A stretch of 64,000 bases of DNA from assembly GCF_018130245.1 (NCBI RefSeq), contig NZ_JAFCKP010000013.1, positions 124,001 to 188,000 on the forward strand, read 5' to 3'. This document shows, in pieces, positions 33,958 to 43,328 of this stretch. The position numbers and the translations under genes are program-made. Each line of letters begins with the position of its first letter. The stretch's first letter is position 1. The notes below the pieces were generated by a model, which was given only the letters and a program-made list of their open reading frames with translations, was not told the DNA's origin and ran no database searches. Origin of the DNA: Bradyrhizobium sp. SZCCT0231. Its GTDB lineage: Bacteria; Pseudomonadota; Alphaproteobacteria; Rhizobiales; Xanthobacteraceae.

Positions 33958-33986
33958 TTGACTTTATTGTGCGTTGCACTAATTAT
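33958..33986 (+). promoter_or_regulatory. sigma-70-type promoter of the phasin gene with embedded operator 2
   Basis: TTGACT (33958-33963), 17-bp spacer, AATTAT (33981-33986). The spacer contains the second box TTGTGCGTTGCACTAA (33967-33982), a diverged form of operator 1. A repressor there would block polymerase directly. The predicted leader is about 50 nt. Confidence 0.7.
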
Positions 33987-34042
33987 GGGCACAGTCAGGG
34001 AGCCGGGGCTTCCCGACGCGAGCCAGGGAAAAGGATTCCGAC

Positions 34043-34381
34043 ATGTTCAAGGTTGAAGACTTTCAGAACTACGGGAAAGAGCAGTTCGAGCAGTGCGTTG
34101 CCTCCGCGACCTCGGTGCAGCACGGCCTCCAGGCGATCGCCAGCGCCTATGGCGACTATACGAAGAAGTCGTTCGAAGACACCAAGTCCTTCGTCGAGAA
34201 GCTTTCCGGCGTGAAGTCGCTGGACAAGGCCATGGAAGCGCAGACCGATTTTGCCCGTTCCAGCTATGAGACCTTCGTTGCGGAATCGCAGAAGATCGCC
34301 GGCCTCTACAGCGACCTCGCCAAGCAGGCGTTCAAGCCGGTCGAGACCATCGTGTCGAAGTTCACCCCGGCCGCGAACTGA
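34043..34381 (+). CDS. phasin family protein
   Basis: 112 residues, all helical, matching the short phasin family of Rhizobiales: MFKVEDFQNYGKEQFEQCVA, SYGDY-like region AYGDYTKKSFEDTKSFVEKL, and SSYETFVAESQKIAGLYSDL. Phasins coat polyhydroxyalkanoate granules and keep them dispersed. The AAGGA Shine-Dalgarno is well placed, and the gene has its own strong promoter and terminator, so a highly expressed single-gene unit. No phaC or phaZ is in the window, although the alpha/beta hydrolase at 29021 shares the operator-like box. Confidence 0.92.
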   Translation: MFKVEDFQNYGKEQFEQCVASATSVQHGLQAIASAYGDYTKKSFEDTKSFVEKLSGVKSLDKAMEAQTDFARSSYETFVAESQKIAGLYSDLAKQAFKPVETIVSKFTPAAN

Positions 34382-34405
34382 CGCGCTGCTACGCGCCTGA
34401 AAGCA

Positions 34406-34432
34406 AAAGCCCGGCCGAGTTGGCCGGGCTTT
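34406..34432 (+). terminator. rho-independent terminator after phasin, probably bidirectional
   Basis: 11-bp stem AAAGCCCGGCC / GGCCGGGCTTT with a 5-nt loop. It is followed by CATTT on the plus strand and by TTTTGCTTT-type sequence on the minus strand, so it may also end the convergent TadG-like gene at 34454. Confidence 0.85.
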
Positions 34433-34453
34433 CATTTGCGGATGTTGATCGGA

Positions 34454-36109
34454 TTACTTCGCGACGCGCAGCTTGGAAATCTGCGTCAGAATATTCTTGA
34501 ACGCGTCCGAAGTCTGAGAGGAACTCGTTATCATTTGGAAGTTCCCGCCGGTCGCGCAATTCTCCAGTACCTGAGATTTCGCGTCGGCATTGTTGATGTT
34601 GACCTGAATCGTGAAGATCGTGACCGGGTTTGACTTGTCCGCCTTGATATTATCGCAAAGGATCGCCTGGCGGGCGTCGATGGTGGACTGGGAGTTGCTC
34701 CAGCGGTTCTGGGTATTCAAGCCGTCAGACAGCAGCACGATATAATCCTTGTAAACGTAGTTGCTGGCCTTGGCCGGTGCCGCGATCGGCGGGTTGGTCG
34801 TGCTGAGGGATTGCCAACCCCAGGCAAGACCAATGGCCTGGTTGGTATTGCCGCTCGGCGACATCGCCGTGATTTGATCCTTGAGCGTCTGCCACTGATC
34901 GCTCATCGGAAACACGGTGGCCGGAAGGCAGCCCGACCACTGCTCGGCATAGAACTGCGAGGAGGGGCTCCCGCTGCTCGAACCGGGGGCGGAGTTCTTG
35001 GTGTCATAGTCCTGATCACGGTCGTTCACGCAGCCGGTCCAGGTGTTGTGACCCGGCGCTGCCGCAGCCGTTGTCGTGGTGCCGTCACCGCGCCACAGAT
35101 GGCAGATCTTGCCCGAGCCGCTCCCTGTGCAGGTGCAACTCGTGCTCGATCCGCAGCTTGCGCTCGCCCCGGTGGCGGTGGTGTAGCAGCCGTTGTAGTA
35201 GATGCCGGACTTGCCTGAGATCTTGCTGCCATTGTCTCTGCTCGGGCAGATGTACCCGGCATAGGTGCCGGTCGACGGTATCTTGCTGGTGGTGTTGGCG
35301 CCGCTCAATGTGGCCGGCCGGTCCGTGCAGACAAAGCCGTGGGTATAGTACGAAAAGGGGCAGTCCGATCCGCCCACGGCGGAGTTGAAGCTGCTGGACT
35401 TGTTGTTGACCAGGATCGGAGGCTCTGCCTCCCATTCGGTCCAATTGATCCATGAGGCACCGACGTTGGTCGTGCCGACATTGACGTCCTTTGAGAACGG
35501 GATGATCGAGATGTAAACGTCGCCCGTCTGCTTGTTGTAGTTGGACAAGGTGGTGATCATGTCCTTGGCCGCGGCTTGCATGGCCGTCATTTTGCCGTTC
35601 TGGGCCATCGATCCCGTGTTATCCAGGACCATTGCCACCCGCATGCGGGTATTTCCCCACGCCGCAGTCGAACTGCCGTTGTATCCAAGCGTCGGATAGC
35701 CCGCGATCTTCATGAAATCGGTCGGCATGGCGCCGGATCCGGTGACCACGACGTTCGACATTCCATTGGAATCCTTTGGGGTGTAGGTGGCATGGATGTC
35801 TGTGGTCGAGACCAAACCGGGGCGCCCCGTATAGAGGCCGCTAAAATAGGATTTTGCCTTGGCCTCAATTTCGGACTCCGAGATGATGCCGTTGGTGAGG
35901 TCTTTGGAGACCATCAACGCTGCGGAATCGAGCGCAGCCTGCAGCGAGGTGCGTGCGTGGACGACCCGGCTGTAGTCCAGCGCGGCGCCGACAAAACCCA
36001 GTACGGGTACCAGGGCAATGGCGAAGATCACGGCGACATTGCCTTGCTCGGCCGCTGCAAAACGGGCGAGTTGTCGACCAAGGCGGCTGACGAGGCGCAG
36101 ACCAGACAT
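34454..36109 (-). CDS. TadG-like pilus-assembly protein with VWA domain and Cys-rich insertion
   Basis: 551 residues. The N-terminal TadE/TadG segment AAEQGNVAVIFAIALVPVLG includes the membrane helix (about 24-46). A VWA domain follows from about 157, with a metal site DNTGSM (D163, S167) and, far downstream, NQAIGLAWGW and IVLLSDGLN. Between them, about 250-375, lies a Ser/Thr/Gly/Cys-rich insertion with repeated CTCT and CGSSTSC patterns. Such proteins are anchored in the inner membrane with the VWA domain in the periplasm. No other tad/flp gene is nearby. The insertion is GC-poorer than neighbouring genes. Confidence 0.87.
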   Translation of the reverse strand: MSGLRLVSRLGRQLARFAAAEQGNVAVIFAIALVPVLGFVGAALDYSRVVHARTSLQAALDSAALMVSKDLTNGIISESEIEAKAKSYFSGLYTGRPGLVSTTDIHATYTPKDSNGMSNVVVTGSGAMPTDFMKIAGYPTLGYNGSSTAAWGNTRMRVAMVLDNTGSMAQNGKMTAMQAAAKDMITTLSNYNKQTGDVYISIIPFSKDVNVGTTNVGASWINWTEWEAEPPILVNNKSSSFNSAVGGSDCPFSYYTHGFVCTDRPATLSGANTTSKIPSTGTYAGYICPSRDNGSKISGKSGIYYNGCYTTATGASASCGSSTSCTCTGSGSGKICHLWRGDGTTTTAAAAPGHNTWTGCVNDRDQDYDTKNSAPGSSSGSPSSQFYAEQWSGCLPATVFPMSDQWQTLKDQITAMSPSGNTNQAIGLAWGWQSLSTTNPPIAAPAKASNYVYKDYIVLLSDGLNTQNRWSNSQSTIDARQAILCDNIKADKSNPVTIFTIQVNINNADAKSQVLENCATGGNFQMITSSSQTSDAFKNILTQISKLRVAK

Positions 36110-36592
36110 GACGATCCCCGAAATCTGTGTTTTGCCCGATTTCGCGCCATGCCATTGAATGGCAGGTAAATTGGACCGTAGAAAAACGGAGCGTTTTGCG
36201 GAAAACCGTCGCAGGCGGGTTAACGGCCGGGTTCCTGGTCAACACGTTCCAAACGTGCCGGGCGGAAATTTTTGTCAAATCGCTCCGGATTGATTAACCT
36301 GATCAGGATCGCCCGGACCGGGAATCGGGACTGCTGCGACCGCATGGGCCGGATCCCCCGCGTGCTTGCGGCGGGCCGGGGGCAGGGCCATATTGCTGGC
36401 GAGCGATCCGGCTTGTGCCGGATTTGTCGGGAGCGGCGATCCAACAAGGCGGTGCGCCTGCGCCAGGCTCCGAAGGACGGGGTCGCGCGGTCACCGCCAT
36501 TCGCTTCCGTGGGGAATTTGAACGCCTGTGCCATGCCGCAATTGACTTCCAGCCTCGACCTGTCCGCGCCAGCCGCTGCCGACGCTCCTCGC
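36110..36592. other. intergenic region upstream of clpS (483 bp)
   Basis: Divergent spacer between the TadG-like gene and clpS. The first 190 bp are AT-richer (GTTAACGG, TTGATTAACC) and probably hold both promoters. The last 60 bp are in frame with clpS from ATG 36533 and may encode a 20-residue extension. No RNA gene or clear terminator was seen. Confidence 0.5.
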
Positions 36593-36925
36593 ATGAGCAA
36601 CGACGAGAACCGTTCGGGCACCCCCTCGGGTCCGAACACTTCGGTCATCACCAAGGTCAAGCCCAAGACCAAGCGGCCGAACCTGTACCGCGTGCTGATC
36701 CTGAACGACGACTACACGCCGATGGAGTTCGTCGTTCACGTGCTGGAGAAGTTCTTCAACAAGGACGTCGAAGCCGCGACCAAGATCATGCTGCACGTCC
36801 ATCATCATGGCATCGGGGAGTGCGGCGTGTTCACCTACGAGATCGCCGAGACCAAGGTGACGCAGGTGATGGATTTCGCCCGCAAGCACCAGCATCCGCT
36901 GCAATGCGTGATGGAAAAGAAGTAA
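36593..36925 (+). CDS. clpS: ATP-dependent Clp protease adaptor ClpS
   Basis: 110 residues. A flexible N-terminal tail ([17 protein letters not shown]) is followed by the ClpS core with [20 protein letters not shown] and [20 protein letters not shown]. The binding pocket for N-degron residues is formed by the NDDYTPM, HVHHHG and C-terminal regions. It delivers N-end-rule substrates to ClpA, encoded 288 bp downstream. The start could instead be ATG 36533 (130 residues); neither has a clear Shine-Dalgarno. Some alphaproteobacteria have two ClpS paralogues; this one is linked to clpA. Confidence 0.94.
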   Translation: MSNDENRSGTPSGPNTSVITKVKPKTKRPNLYRVLILNDDYTPMEFVVHVLEKFFNKDVEAATKIMLHVHHHGIGECGVFTYEIAETKVTQVMDFARKHQHPLQCVMEKK

Positions 36926-37213
36926 GACGCCTTGCGGCGTGTTTGAAGCCGGCTCTTGTGCAGCCGACAGTGTGATTGTCGCGCGACGGCTGCGCACGAT
37001 GTCCGTTGCCGCCGGCAAAATGCGGAATTCTGCACCGGCGCCGATCCCGCCCAAATCGGAACGGGTTTTGCATCGAAAATACCGGCAGGTGTGTCGCCGC
37101 CGAGTCGCGGAACCGGTCTTTCGCCGCGATCTTGTATAACTATATGTGACAAAGGTTGTTGTTGCCTGACCGGGCGATGACGATCATGATGGTGGGGGCC
37201 ATAGAGGACGCGA

Positions 37214-39625
37214 ATGCCGACTTTTTCCCAAAGCCTTGAACAATCCCTGCATCGTGCGCTGGCGATCGCAAACGAGCGTCATCACCAATACGCGACGCTC
37301 GAGCATCTTTTGCTCTCCCTGATCGACGACTCCGATGCAGCCGCGGTCATGCGCGCCTGTAGCGTCGATCTCGACAAGCTCCGTACGAGCCTCGTCAACT
37401 ACCTTGAGACCGAATTCGAGAATCTGGTGACGGATGGCGCCGACGATGCCAAGCCGACCGCCGGTTTCCAGCGCGTGATCCAGCGCGCGGTGATCCACGT
37501 GCAGTCGTCGGGCCGCGAAGAGGTGACCGGCGCCAACGTGCTGATCGCGATCTTCGCCGAACGCGAGAGTCATGCCGCTTACTTCCTGCAAGAGCAGGAC
37601 ATGACGCGCTATGACGCGGTGAACTACATCAGCCACGGCATCGCCAAGCGGCCGGGCGTCTCCGAGGCGCGGCCCGTGCGGGGCGTCGACGAGGAGACCG
37701 AGACCAAGGGCAACGAGGACGCCAAGAAGAAGGGCGAGGCGCTCGAGACCTATTGCGTCAACCTCAACAAGAAGGCGCGTGACGGCAAGATCGATCCGGT
37801 GATCGGACGCAATTCCGAGATCAACCGTGCGATCCAGGTGCTGTGCCGCCGGCAGAAGAACAATCCGCTGTTCGTGGGCGAAGCCGGCGTCGGCAAGACC
37901 GCGATCGCGGAAGGCCTCGCCAAGCGCATCGTCGACAGCGAGGTGCCGGAGGTGCTGGCGGCTGCGACCGTGTTCTCGCTCGACATGGGCACGCTGCTCG
38001 CGGGCACGCGCTATCGCGGCGACTTCGAAGAGCGCTTGAAGCAGGTGCTGAAGGAGCTCGAGGCGCATCCCAACGCCATCCTGTTCATCGACGAGATCCA
38101 CACCGTGATCGGCGCGGGCGCGACGTCGGGCGGGGCGATGGACGCTTCGAACCTGCTCAAGCCGGCGCTGGCCTCAGGCACGATCCGCTGCATGGGCTCG
38201 ACCACCTACAAGGAATATCGCCAGCACTTCGAGAAGGACCGCGCACTGGTGCGGCGCTTCCAGAAGATCGACATCAATGAGCCGACGGTCGAGGACGCCA
38301 TCGCGATCCTCAAGGGCCTCAAGCCGTATTTCGAGGACTACCACCGGCTGAAATACACCAATGAGGCGATCGAGGCTGCGGTGCAGCTCTCCTCGCGCTA
38401 TATCCACGACCGCAAGCTGCCCGACAAGGCGATCGACGTAATCGACGAGTCCGGTGCGGCGCAGATGCTGGTGGCCGAGAACAAGCGCAAGAAGACCATC
38501 GGTATCAAGGAGATCGAGACCACGATCGCCTCGATGGCGCGGATTCCGCCGAAGAGCGTGTCGAAGGACGATGCCGAGGTGCTCAAGCATCTCGAGCAGA
38601 CCTTGAAGCGCACCGTGTTCGGCCAGGACAAGGCGATCGAATCGCTTGCCGCCTCGATCAAGCTCGCACGCGCGGGTCTGCGCGAGCCGGAGAAGCCGAT
38701 CGGCTGCTACCTGTTCTCCGGGCCCACCGGCGTCGGCAAGACGGAAGTGGCAAAACAGCTCGCGGCGTCGCTCGGCGTCGAGCTCTTGCGCTTCGACATG
38801 TCCGAATACATGGAGCGGCACACCGTGTCGCGCCTGATCGGCGCGCCTCCCGGCTATGTCGGCTTCGATCAGGGGGGGCTGCTGACCGACGGCGTCGACC
38901 AGCATCCGCATTGCGTGGTGCTGCTCGACGAAATCGAGAAGGCGCATCCCGACCTCTACAACGTGCTGCTGCAGATCATGGATCACGGCCGGCTCACCGA
39001 CCACAACGGCAAGCAGGTCAACTTCCGCAACGTGATCCTGATCATGACCACGAATGCGGGTGCTTCGGATCTCGCCAAGCAGGCGTTCGGCTTCACGCGC
39101 TCCAAGCGGGAAGGCGACGACCACGAGGCGATCAACCGGCAGTTCGCGCCGGAATTCCGCAACCGCCTCGATGCCATCGTCTCGTTCGGCCATCTCAGCG
39201 TCGAGGTGATCGGCACCGTGGTCGAGAAGTTCGTGCTGCAGCTCGAGGCGCAGCTCGGCGACCGCGACGTGACCATCGAGCTGTCCGAGCCGGCCAAGAC
39301 CTGGCTGGTCCAGCACGGCTATGACGAGCAGATGGGCGCACGTCCCATGGCGCGCGTGATCCAGGAGCACATCAAGAAGCCGCTGGCCGACGAGGTGCTG
39401 TTCGGCAAGCTGAAGGGCGGCGGCCACGTTCGCGTCGTTCTGGTCAAGGACGAGGCCGACGAGACCAAGGACAAGATCGGCTTCGAGTTCGTCGAAGGCC
39501 CGGTCACGCCGAAGCAGGAGAAACTGCCCGGCGCCCGCAAGCGCCCGCCGGGCAAGTCCAACAAGCCGGGCGGCCCCGGCGGCTCGAAGGGGCCGACCTC
39601 CAAGGGCCCGCTGGTCAAGGCTTGA
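37214..39625 (+). CDS. clpA: ATP-dependent Clp protease ATP-binding subunit ClpA
   Basis: 803 residues, AAA+ unfoldase of ClpAP. N-domain about 1-145 ([20 protein letters not shown]), the ClpS docking site. The first AAA module has Walker A GEAGVGKT at 222-229 and Walker B ILFIDEIH; the second has GPTGVGKT at 503-510, LLDEIEKAH, and arginine fingers. A C-terminal basic Pro/Gly/Lys-rich extension of about 50 residues ([18 protein letters not shown]) is longer than in Escherichia coli ClpA. The ATG at 37214 follows GAGGACGCG. Separate promoter likely in the 288-bp gap after clpS; strong terminator downstream. Confidence 0.96.
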   Translation: MPTFSQSLEQSLHRALAIANERHHQYATLEHLLLSLIDDSDAAAVMRACSVDLDKLRTSLVNYLETEFENLVTDGADDAKPTAGFQRVIQRAVIHVQSSGREEVTGANVLIAIFAERESHAAYFLQEQDMTRYDAVNYISHGIAKRPGVSEARPVRGVDEETETKGNEDAKKKGEALETYCVNLNKKARDGKIDPVIGRNSEINRAIQVLCRRQKNNPLFVGEAGVGKTAIAEGLAKRIVDSEVPEVLAAATVFSLDMGTLLAGTRYRGDFEERLKQVLKELEAHPNAILFIDEIHTVIGAGATSGGAMDASNLLKPALASGTIRCMGSTTYKEYRQHFEKDRALVRRFQKIDINEPTVEDAIAILKGLKPYFEDYHRLKYTNEAIEAAVQLSSRYIHDRKLPDKAIDVIDESGAAQMLVAENKRKKTIGIKEIETTIASMARIPPKSVSKDDAEVLKHLEQTLKRTVFGQDKAIESLAASIKLARAGLREPEKPIGCYLFSGPTGVGKTEVAKQLAASLGVELLRFDMSEYMERHTVSRLIGAPPGYVGFDQGGLLTDGVDQHPHCVVLLDEIEKAHPDLYNVLLQIMDHGRLTDHNGKQVNFRNVILIMTTNAGASDLAKQAFGFTRSKREGDDHEAINRQFAPEFRNRLDAIVSFGHLSVEVIGTVVEKFVLQLEAQLGDRDVTIELSEPAKTWLVQHGYDEQMGARPMARVIQEHIKKPLADEVLFGKLKGGGHVRVVLVKDEADETKDKIGFEFVEGPVTPKQEKLPGARKRPPGKSNKPGGPGGSKGPTSKGPLVKA

Positions 39626-39644
39626 TCGGCATGTGACGAAATCG

Positions 39645-39680
39645 AAAAGGCCGGCTGCGAAGCCGGCCTTTTGTTTGTTT
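39645..39680 (+). terminator. rho-independent terminator of clpA
   Basis: Perfect 12-bp stem AAAAGGCCGGCT / AGCCGGCCTTTT with a GCGA tetraloop, then GTTTGTTT. The T-rich arms on both strands would also serve the convergent lipoprotein gene. Confidence 0.92.
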
Positions 39681-39699
39681 GGCAGTTACCGGGTTCTAG

Positions 39700-40161
39700 C
39701 TAGGTGCCGGTGTCTGGCGGAGGCGGCGCCGGCGCTCGCGGCTTCTTTGGCGCGGGCGGTCGCGCGCTGCGGGCAGGGATGGACGGCTGCATCGTCACGA
39801 TGACCGGATTGGGCTTGTGATCAGTTGCCGCGCCCGTGGCGGCGTCGACGCCCATGCCGACGACACCGCCCAGCAGGAGATTGCCGGCGAAACCGGCGGC
39901 CCCGCCGGTCTGGATGTCCCGGCTGAGCGACACGACCTGCGGCTCATAGCCTTCCTTCTGGAAGGTGATCGAGATGTCGGCGTTCCGCTTGACGACCACG
40001 GAGCAGGGCGTCGTGCAGGTGGTCGGAACGTCCATTCCGCTGACGACGGCTTCCACGCCGGATGGTGTTGATGAAATGCTGATGTTCTCGGTCGTGCCGC
40101 GCGTGACAGACGCGCAGCCGCCCAGCATGACGCTGAGCGCCGCAATTCCCACTAAACGCAT
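39700..40161 (-). CDS. lipoprotein with PEGA-like domain
   Basis: 153 residues. Type II signal peptide with lipobox LGGC (Cys16), so lipid-anchored to a membrane. The central part about 25-80 resembles PEGA-type surface beta domains: ISISSTPSGVEAVVSGMDVP, TPCSVVVKRNADISITFQKE. The segment FAGNLLLGGVVGMGVDAATG is Gly-rich and may insert into membrane. The tail is Pro-rich. The start at 40161 is fixed by the lipobox. Function unknown; probably envelope structural. Confidence 0.82.
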   Translation of the reverse strand: MRLVGIAALSVMLGGCASVTRGTTENISISSTPSGVEAVVSGMDVPTTCTTPCSVVVKRNADISITFQKEGYEPQVVSLSRDIQTGGAAGFAGNLLLGGVVGMGVDAATGAATDHKPNPVIVTMQPSIPARSARPPAPKKPRAPAPPPPDTGT

Positions 40162-40289
40162 GAAGTGCCCCTTGTTCCCCGCGCCAGTCAAGCGCAACCG
40201 GAGCGCGAGGGCAATAGGTCATTGGTCCGGATAGTTAAGCCGCGCAGGGGTTGTGCACGGGAACGGCAGGCACAGGAAGGTGGGCTCTG

Positions 40290-41711
40290 TCAGTCGCCCC
40301 GCAGGCGCTGCCCGTCCTGCACCCGGACATGTTCGGCGCCGCGCGCGCCCGCGGGTGACAGGCGCAGCATGCTGAGCAGCGCACCGCACAGGGCAAAGCC
40401 GACGCCGGCGAGCAGCGCGATCCTGGTGCCCTCCTGCGGGTAGCGGCCGAGGAACAGTGCGACCAGCGCCGCGCCGGTGGTCTGGCCGAGCAGGCGGGCG
40501 GTGCCCAGCATGCCGCTGGCCCCGCCGGAGCGCTCACGCGGGGCGGCGGCGATCATGGTGCGGTTGTTCGGCGTCTGGAACAGGCCGAAACCAAAGCCGG
40601 CGAGGGCCATGCGCCAGGCGATGTCGAATGCGCCGGGCACGTCTGGCAGCATCGCCAGCGAGGCGAGCCCGCCTGCGAACAGCAATAGGCCAATGCCGCC
40701 GAGCAAGCCGGCCGGATAGTGCTCGACGAGGCGCCCGGCAAGCGGGGCGGCGAACGCGACCGTGATCGGCCAGGGGGTGATCAGAAGGCCCATATGCACG
40801 GCCGAATAGCCGAAGCGACTTTGGAGGTAGAACGGGATCGCGACGAAGGCGAGCATCTGGGCGCAGAACGAAGCGATCGAGGTCGCGATCGACAGGGCGA
40901 AGATCGGGATGCGCAGGAGATCGACCGGCAGGAGCGGCGCTGCCGTATGCGTCTCGCGCCAGATCAGGGCGGCGCCCGCGATCGCGGCGACAGCGAATTC
41001 GATCAGGCAGGTGACGAGCGGCTCGCCATGGCCGACGCTGTCGACCGCGAAAATGCCGACGCCGAAGGTGACGGCGCTTAGGCCCGCGCTCTGCCAGTCG
41101 AACGAATGCGCCGCCAGGCGCGTGTGCGGCAGGTAGCGCGCGCCGAGCGCAACGGCGACCGCGCCGATCGGCACGTTGATCGCGAACAGCCAGGGCCAGC
41201 TTGCCACGGCCAGGATACCCGAGGCCAGCGTCGGCCCGATCGCGGCCGACACCGCCACGACGAGCGCGTTGCGCGCGATGCCGCGGCCGAGCAGCGCATG
41301 CGGATAGGTGAAGCGCACCAGCGCGGTGTTGACGCTCATGATGCCGGCCGCGCCAAAACCCTGGACGATGCGCGCGACGGTCAGCAGCGGCAGCGAGTCC
41401 GAGACGGCGCAAAGGGCAGAGGCGAGAGTGAACAGCGCAAGACCCGCCAGATAGACGCGCCGGTAGCCGACGATCTCGCCGAGCGAGGCCAGCGGCAGCA
41501 GCGAGATCGTGATGGCAAGTTGATAACCGTTGACGATCCAGATCGAGAAGGCGGGGCTCGCATCGAGGTCGGTCGCGATCGTCGGCAGCGCCACATTGGC
41601 GATGGCGCCGTCGATCACGGACATGGTAATGCCGAGCGCGATGGTGAGGATGGCCCATCGGCGCTGCGGCAGCGGCAGTCCGTCGGCCTGCTCGATGGTG
41701 ACTGTCGACAT
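40290..41711 (-). CDS. MFS transporter, DHA2 (EmrB/QacA) type
   Basis: 473 residues, 14 predicted transmembrane helices. Motif A variant LASLGEIVGYRRVYLAGL, motif C-like AAIGPTLASGIL in helix 5 (drug antiporter signature), and early DGAIANVALPTIATDL in helix 1. Probably a proton-coupled exporter of drugs or metabolites. No membrane-fusion protein or TetR/MarR regulator is adjacent. The ATG at 41711 starts MSTVTIEQADGLPLPQRRWA. A 15-bp tandem duplication lies 40 bp upstream. Confidence 0.92.
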   Translation of the reverse strand: MSTVTIEQADGLPLPQRRWAILTIALGITMSVIDGAIANVALPTIATDLDASPAFSIWIVNGYQLAITISLLPLASLGEIVGYRRVYLAGLALFTLASALCAVSDSLPLLTVARIVQGFGAAGIMSVNTALVRFTYPHALLGRGIARNALVVAVSAAIGPTLASGILAVASWPWLFAINVPIGAVAVALGARYLPHTRLAAHSFDWQSAGLSAVTFGVGIFAVDSVGHGEPLVTCLIEFAVAAIAGAALIWRETHTAAPLLPVDLLRIPIFALSIATSIASFCAQMLAFVAIPFYLQSRFGYSAVHMGLLITPWPITVAFAAPLAGRLVEHYPAGLLGGIGLLLFAGGLASLAMLPDVPGAFDIAWRMALAGFGFGLFQTPNNRTMIAAAPRERSGGASGMLGTARLLGQTTGAALVALFLGRYPQEGTRIALLAGVGFALCGALLSMLRLSPAGARGAEHVRVQDGQRLRGD

Positions 41712-41750
41712 TTGAGCAGCGTCTGGTTTGGCGAATCGAACTCTGCCAGG

Positions 41751-41780
41751 TGGCCAAGTATTGCGTGGCCAAGTATTGCG
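41751..41780. repeat. 15-bp exact direct duplication upstream of the MFS gene
   Basis: TGGCCAAGTATTGCG at 41751-41765 is repeated exactly at 41766-41780. It lies in the probable promoter/leader of the exporter gene. Confidence 0.93.
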
Positions 41781-41817
41781 CCAACAGGGCAGGACCGCGA
41801 TAGTTCCGGAACCGCCG

Positions 41818-41976
41818 TCACCAGCGCGCGGTCGCCTTGCCCCAGACATAGAGGGCGATGAGCCCGAGCGTCGCCACCGTCGAGAACACGATGCGGCGAT
41901 CCCAGTCGATCCTCTCGCGCTCAGCCCTTCCGAGAGAGAGCATCGTGAACAGGGCCTTGATGGCAAATCGGCGCAT
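41818..41976 (-). CDS. small membrane protein (52 aa)
   Basis: 52 residues starting MRRFAIKALFTMLSLGRAER, with a transmembrane helix near 30-46 (VFSTVATLGLIALYVWG) and a basic N-terminus. It lies between two minus-strand genes. The hydrophobic helix and codon use support it; no recognised family. Function unknown. Confidence 0.45.
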   Translation of the reverse strand: MRRFAIKALFTMLSLGRAERERIDWDRRIVFSTVATLGLIALYVWGKATARW

Positions 41977-42042
41977 CGGCAGCCTCGCGAGGCCGCAGGG
42001 TGCCACGGCCGGCGGAAGCGGGCTTGATGCAGCTCAAATGTC

Positions 42043-43068
42043 CTACACCGCCGGCGGATTGCGGTCGATGAAGGTCGTGCGCTGGTGCCAATAGGGATAG
42101 GGCAGCGTCACCTTGCTCGCGGCATCGAGTTTTGCCACCTGGTCCTTGGTCAAGGACCAGCCGACTGCGCCGAGATTTTCGCGCAGCTGGGTCTCGTTGC
42201 GCGCACCGATGATCAGCGTCGAGACGGTCGGACGCTGGAGCAGCCAGTTGAGCGCGATCTGCGAGACGCTCTTGCCCGTTTCCTTCGCGACCTCGTCGAT
42301 CGCGTCGACCACACGGTAGACATGCTCGTCCGGCACGGGCGGGCCGAATTCGGCGGTCTTGGGCAGCCGGCTGACTTCCGGCTTCGGCTGACCGCGCCGG
42401 ATCTTGCCGGTGAGGCGTCCCCATCCGAGCGGCGACCAGACCACGGCGCCCAGGCCCTGGTCGATGCCGAGCGGCATCAGCTCCCATTCGTAGTCGCGCC
42501 CGATCAGCGAATAGTAGGTCTGGTTGGCGACGTAGCGCGGGAAGCCGTGCTTGTCGGCGACGCCGAGCGACTTCATCAGGTGCCAGCCCGAGAAATTCGA
42601 GACGCCGACGTAGCGGATCTTGCCGGCGCGCACGAGCACGTCGAGGGTTGAGAGCACCTCCTCGGGCGGGGTGAAGGCGTCGAAGCCATGGAGCTGGAAC
42701 AGGTCGATGTAGTCGGTGCCGAGCCGGCTCAGCGAACCGTCGATGGCTTTGAGCAGATGCTGCCGCGACGAGCCGATGTCGTTGGGGCCGTCGCCGAAGC
42801 GGAACGTCGCCTTGGTCGAGATCAGCACCTTGTCGCGGCGGCCCTTGATGGCTTCGCCGAGCACCCGCTCGGACTCGCCGAGCGAATAGACATTCGCGGT
42901 GTCGAACATCGACACGCCGGCCTCGAGGCAGACGTCGAGAAGGCGCCGCGCTTCGGTCGCGTCGGTCGCGCCCCAAGCCGCGAGGCGGCCGACGCCGCCG
43001 AAGGTGCCGGTGCCGAGACTCAAGGCGGGCACCATGAGGCCTGACCGGCCCAAGCGTCGGTATTCCAT
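42043..43068 (-). CDS. aldo/keto reductase (AKR, second type)
   Basis: 341 residues. The catalytic tetrad is present: D56 and Y61 in FDTANVYSLGESE, K86 in ISTKATF, H127 in QLHGFD. Cofactor site SRLGTDYIDL and C-terminal IIGARNETQLRENL. It belongs to the longer YajO/AKR11-12-like group, distinct from the enzyme at 20525. ATG 43068 (MEYRRLGRSGLMVPALSLGT) with GGGAG upstream. No pathway partner is evident. Confidence 0.93.
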   Translation of the reverse strand: MEYRRLGRSGLMVPALSLGTGTFGGVGRLAAWGATDATEARRLLDVCLEAGVSMFDTANVYSLGESERVLGEAIKGRRDKVLISTKATFRFGDGPNDIGSSRQHLLKAIDGSLSRLGTDYIDLFQLHGFDAFTPPEEVLSTLDVLVRAGKIRYVGVSNFSGWHLMKSLGVADKHGFPRYVANQTYYSLIGRDYEWELMPLGIDQGLGAVVWSPLGWGRLTGKIRRGQPKPEVSRLPKTAEFGPPVPDEHVYRVVDAIDEVAKETGKSVSQIALNWLLQRPTVSTLIIGARNETQLRENLGAVGWSLTKDQVAKLDAASKVTLPYPYWHQRTTFIDRNPPAV

Positions 43069-43328
43069 CGATTGGCTCCCTGGCTGGCCGCTCATCGATT
43101 GCTGCGGCTCGATGGCAAAGGATACTGCAAGCAGGCGCCGCGTCCTATCACGTGCTCACATAGCGGCCTTGCTTGGCAATGCCCTAATCGTGCAGGCGCA
43201 TGTCGTTGAATGCTGCATTGGCAACGAGCGAGCCGGACGTCTTCACCAAAGATTGAGCTTCGAGCCTTGTCGCGGGCGAGGGGAGGCACGCGGATTCGCT
43301 GTCACGCGTAGCTGACTGGAATGAGGTC

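Larger units (their letters stand above)
33656..34042. other. intergenic region upstream of phasin (387 bp)
   Basis: Divergent spacer between the carboxypeptidase and phasin genes. The right half holds a strong sigma-70-type promoter and two TGC/GCA dyads (listed). The left half, toward the carboxypeptidase, shows no clear promoter. A minus-strand frame of about 98 codons (33683-33979) crosses the promoter and has no supporting features. Confidence 0.6.

Noticed and set aside
33683-33979. 98-codon minus-strand frame before phasin
   Set aside because: Overlaps the phasin promoter and operators, no Shine-Dalgarno, no domain.
36285-36310. FNR/FixK box (TTGATTAACCTGATCAGG)
   Set aside because: Half-site spacing is not 4 bp, so it does not fit the consensus.
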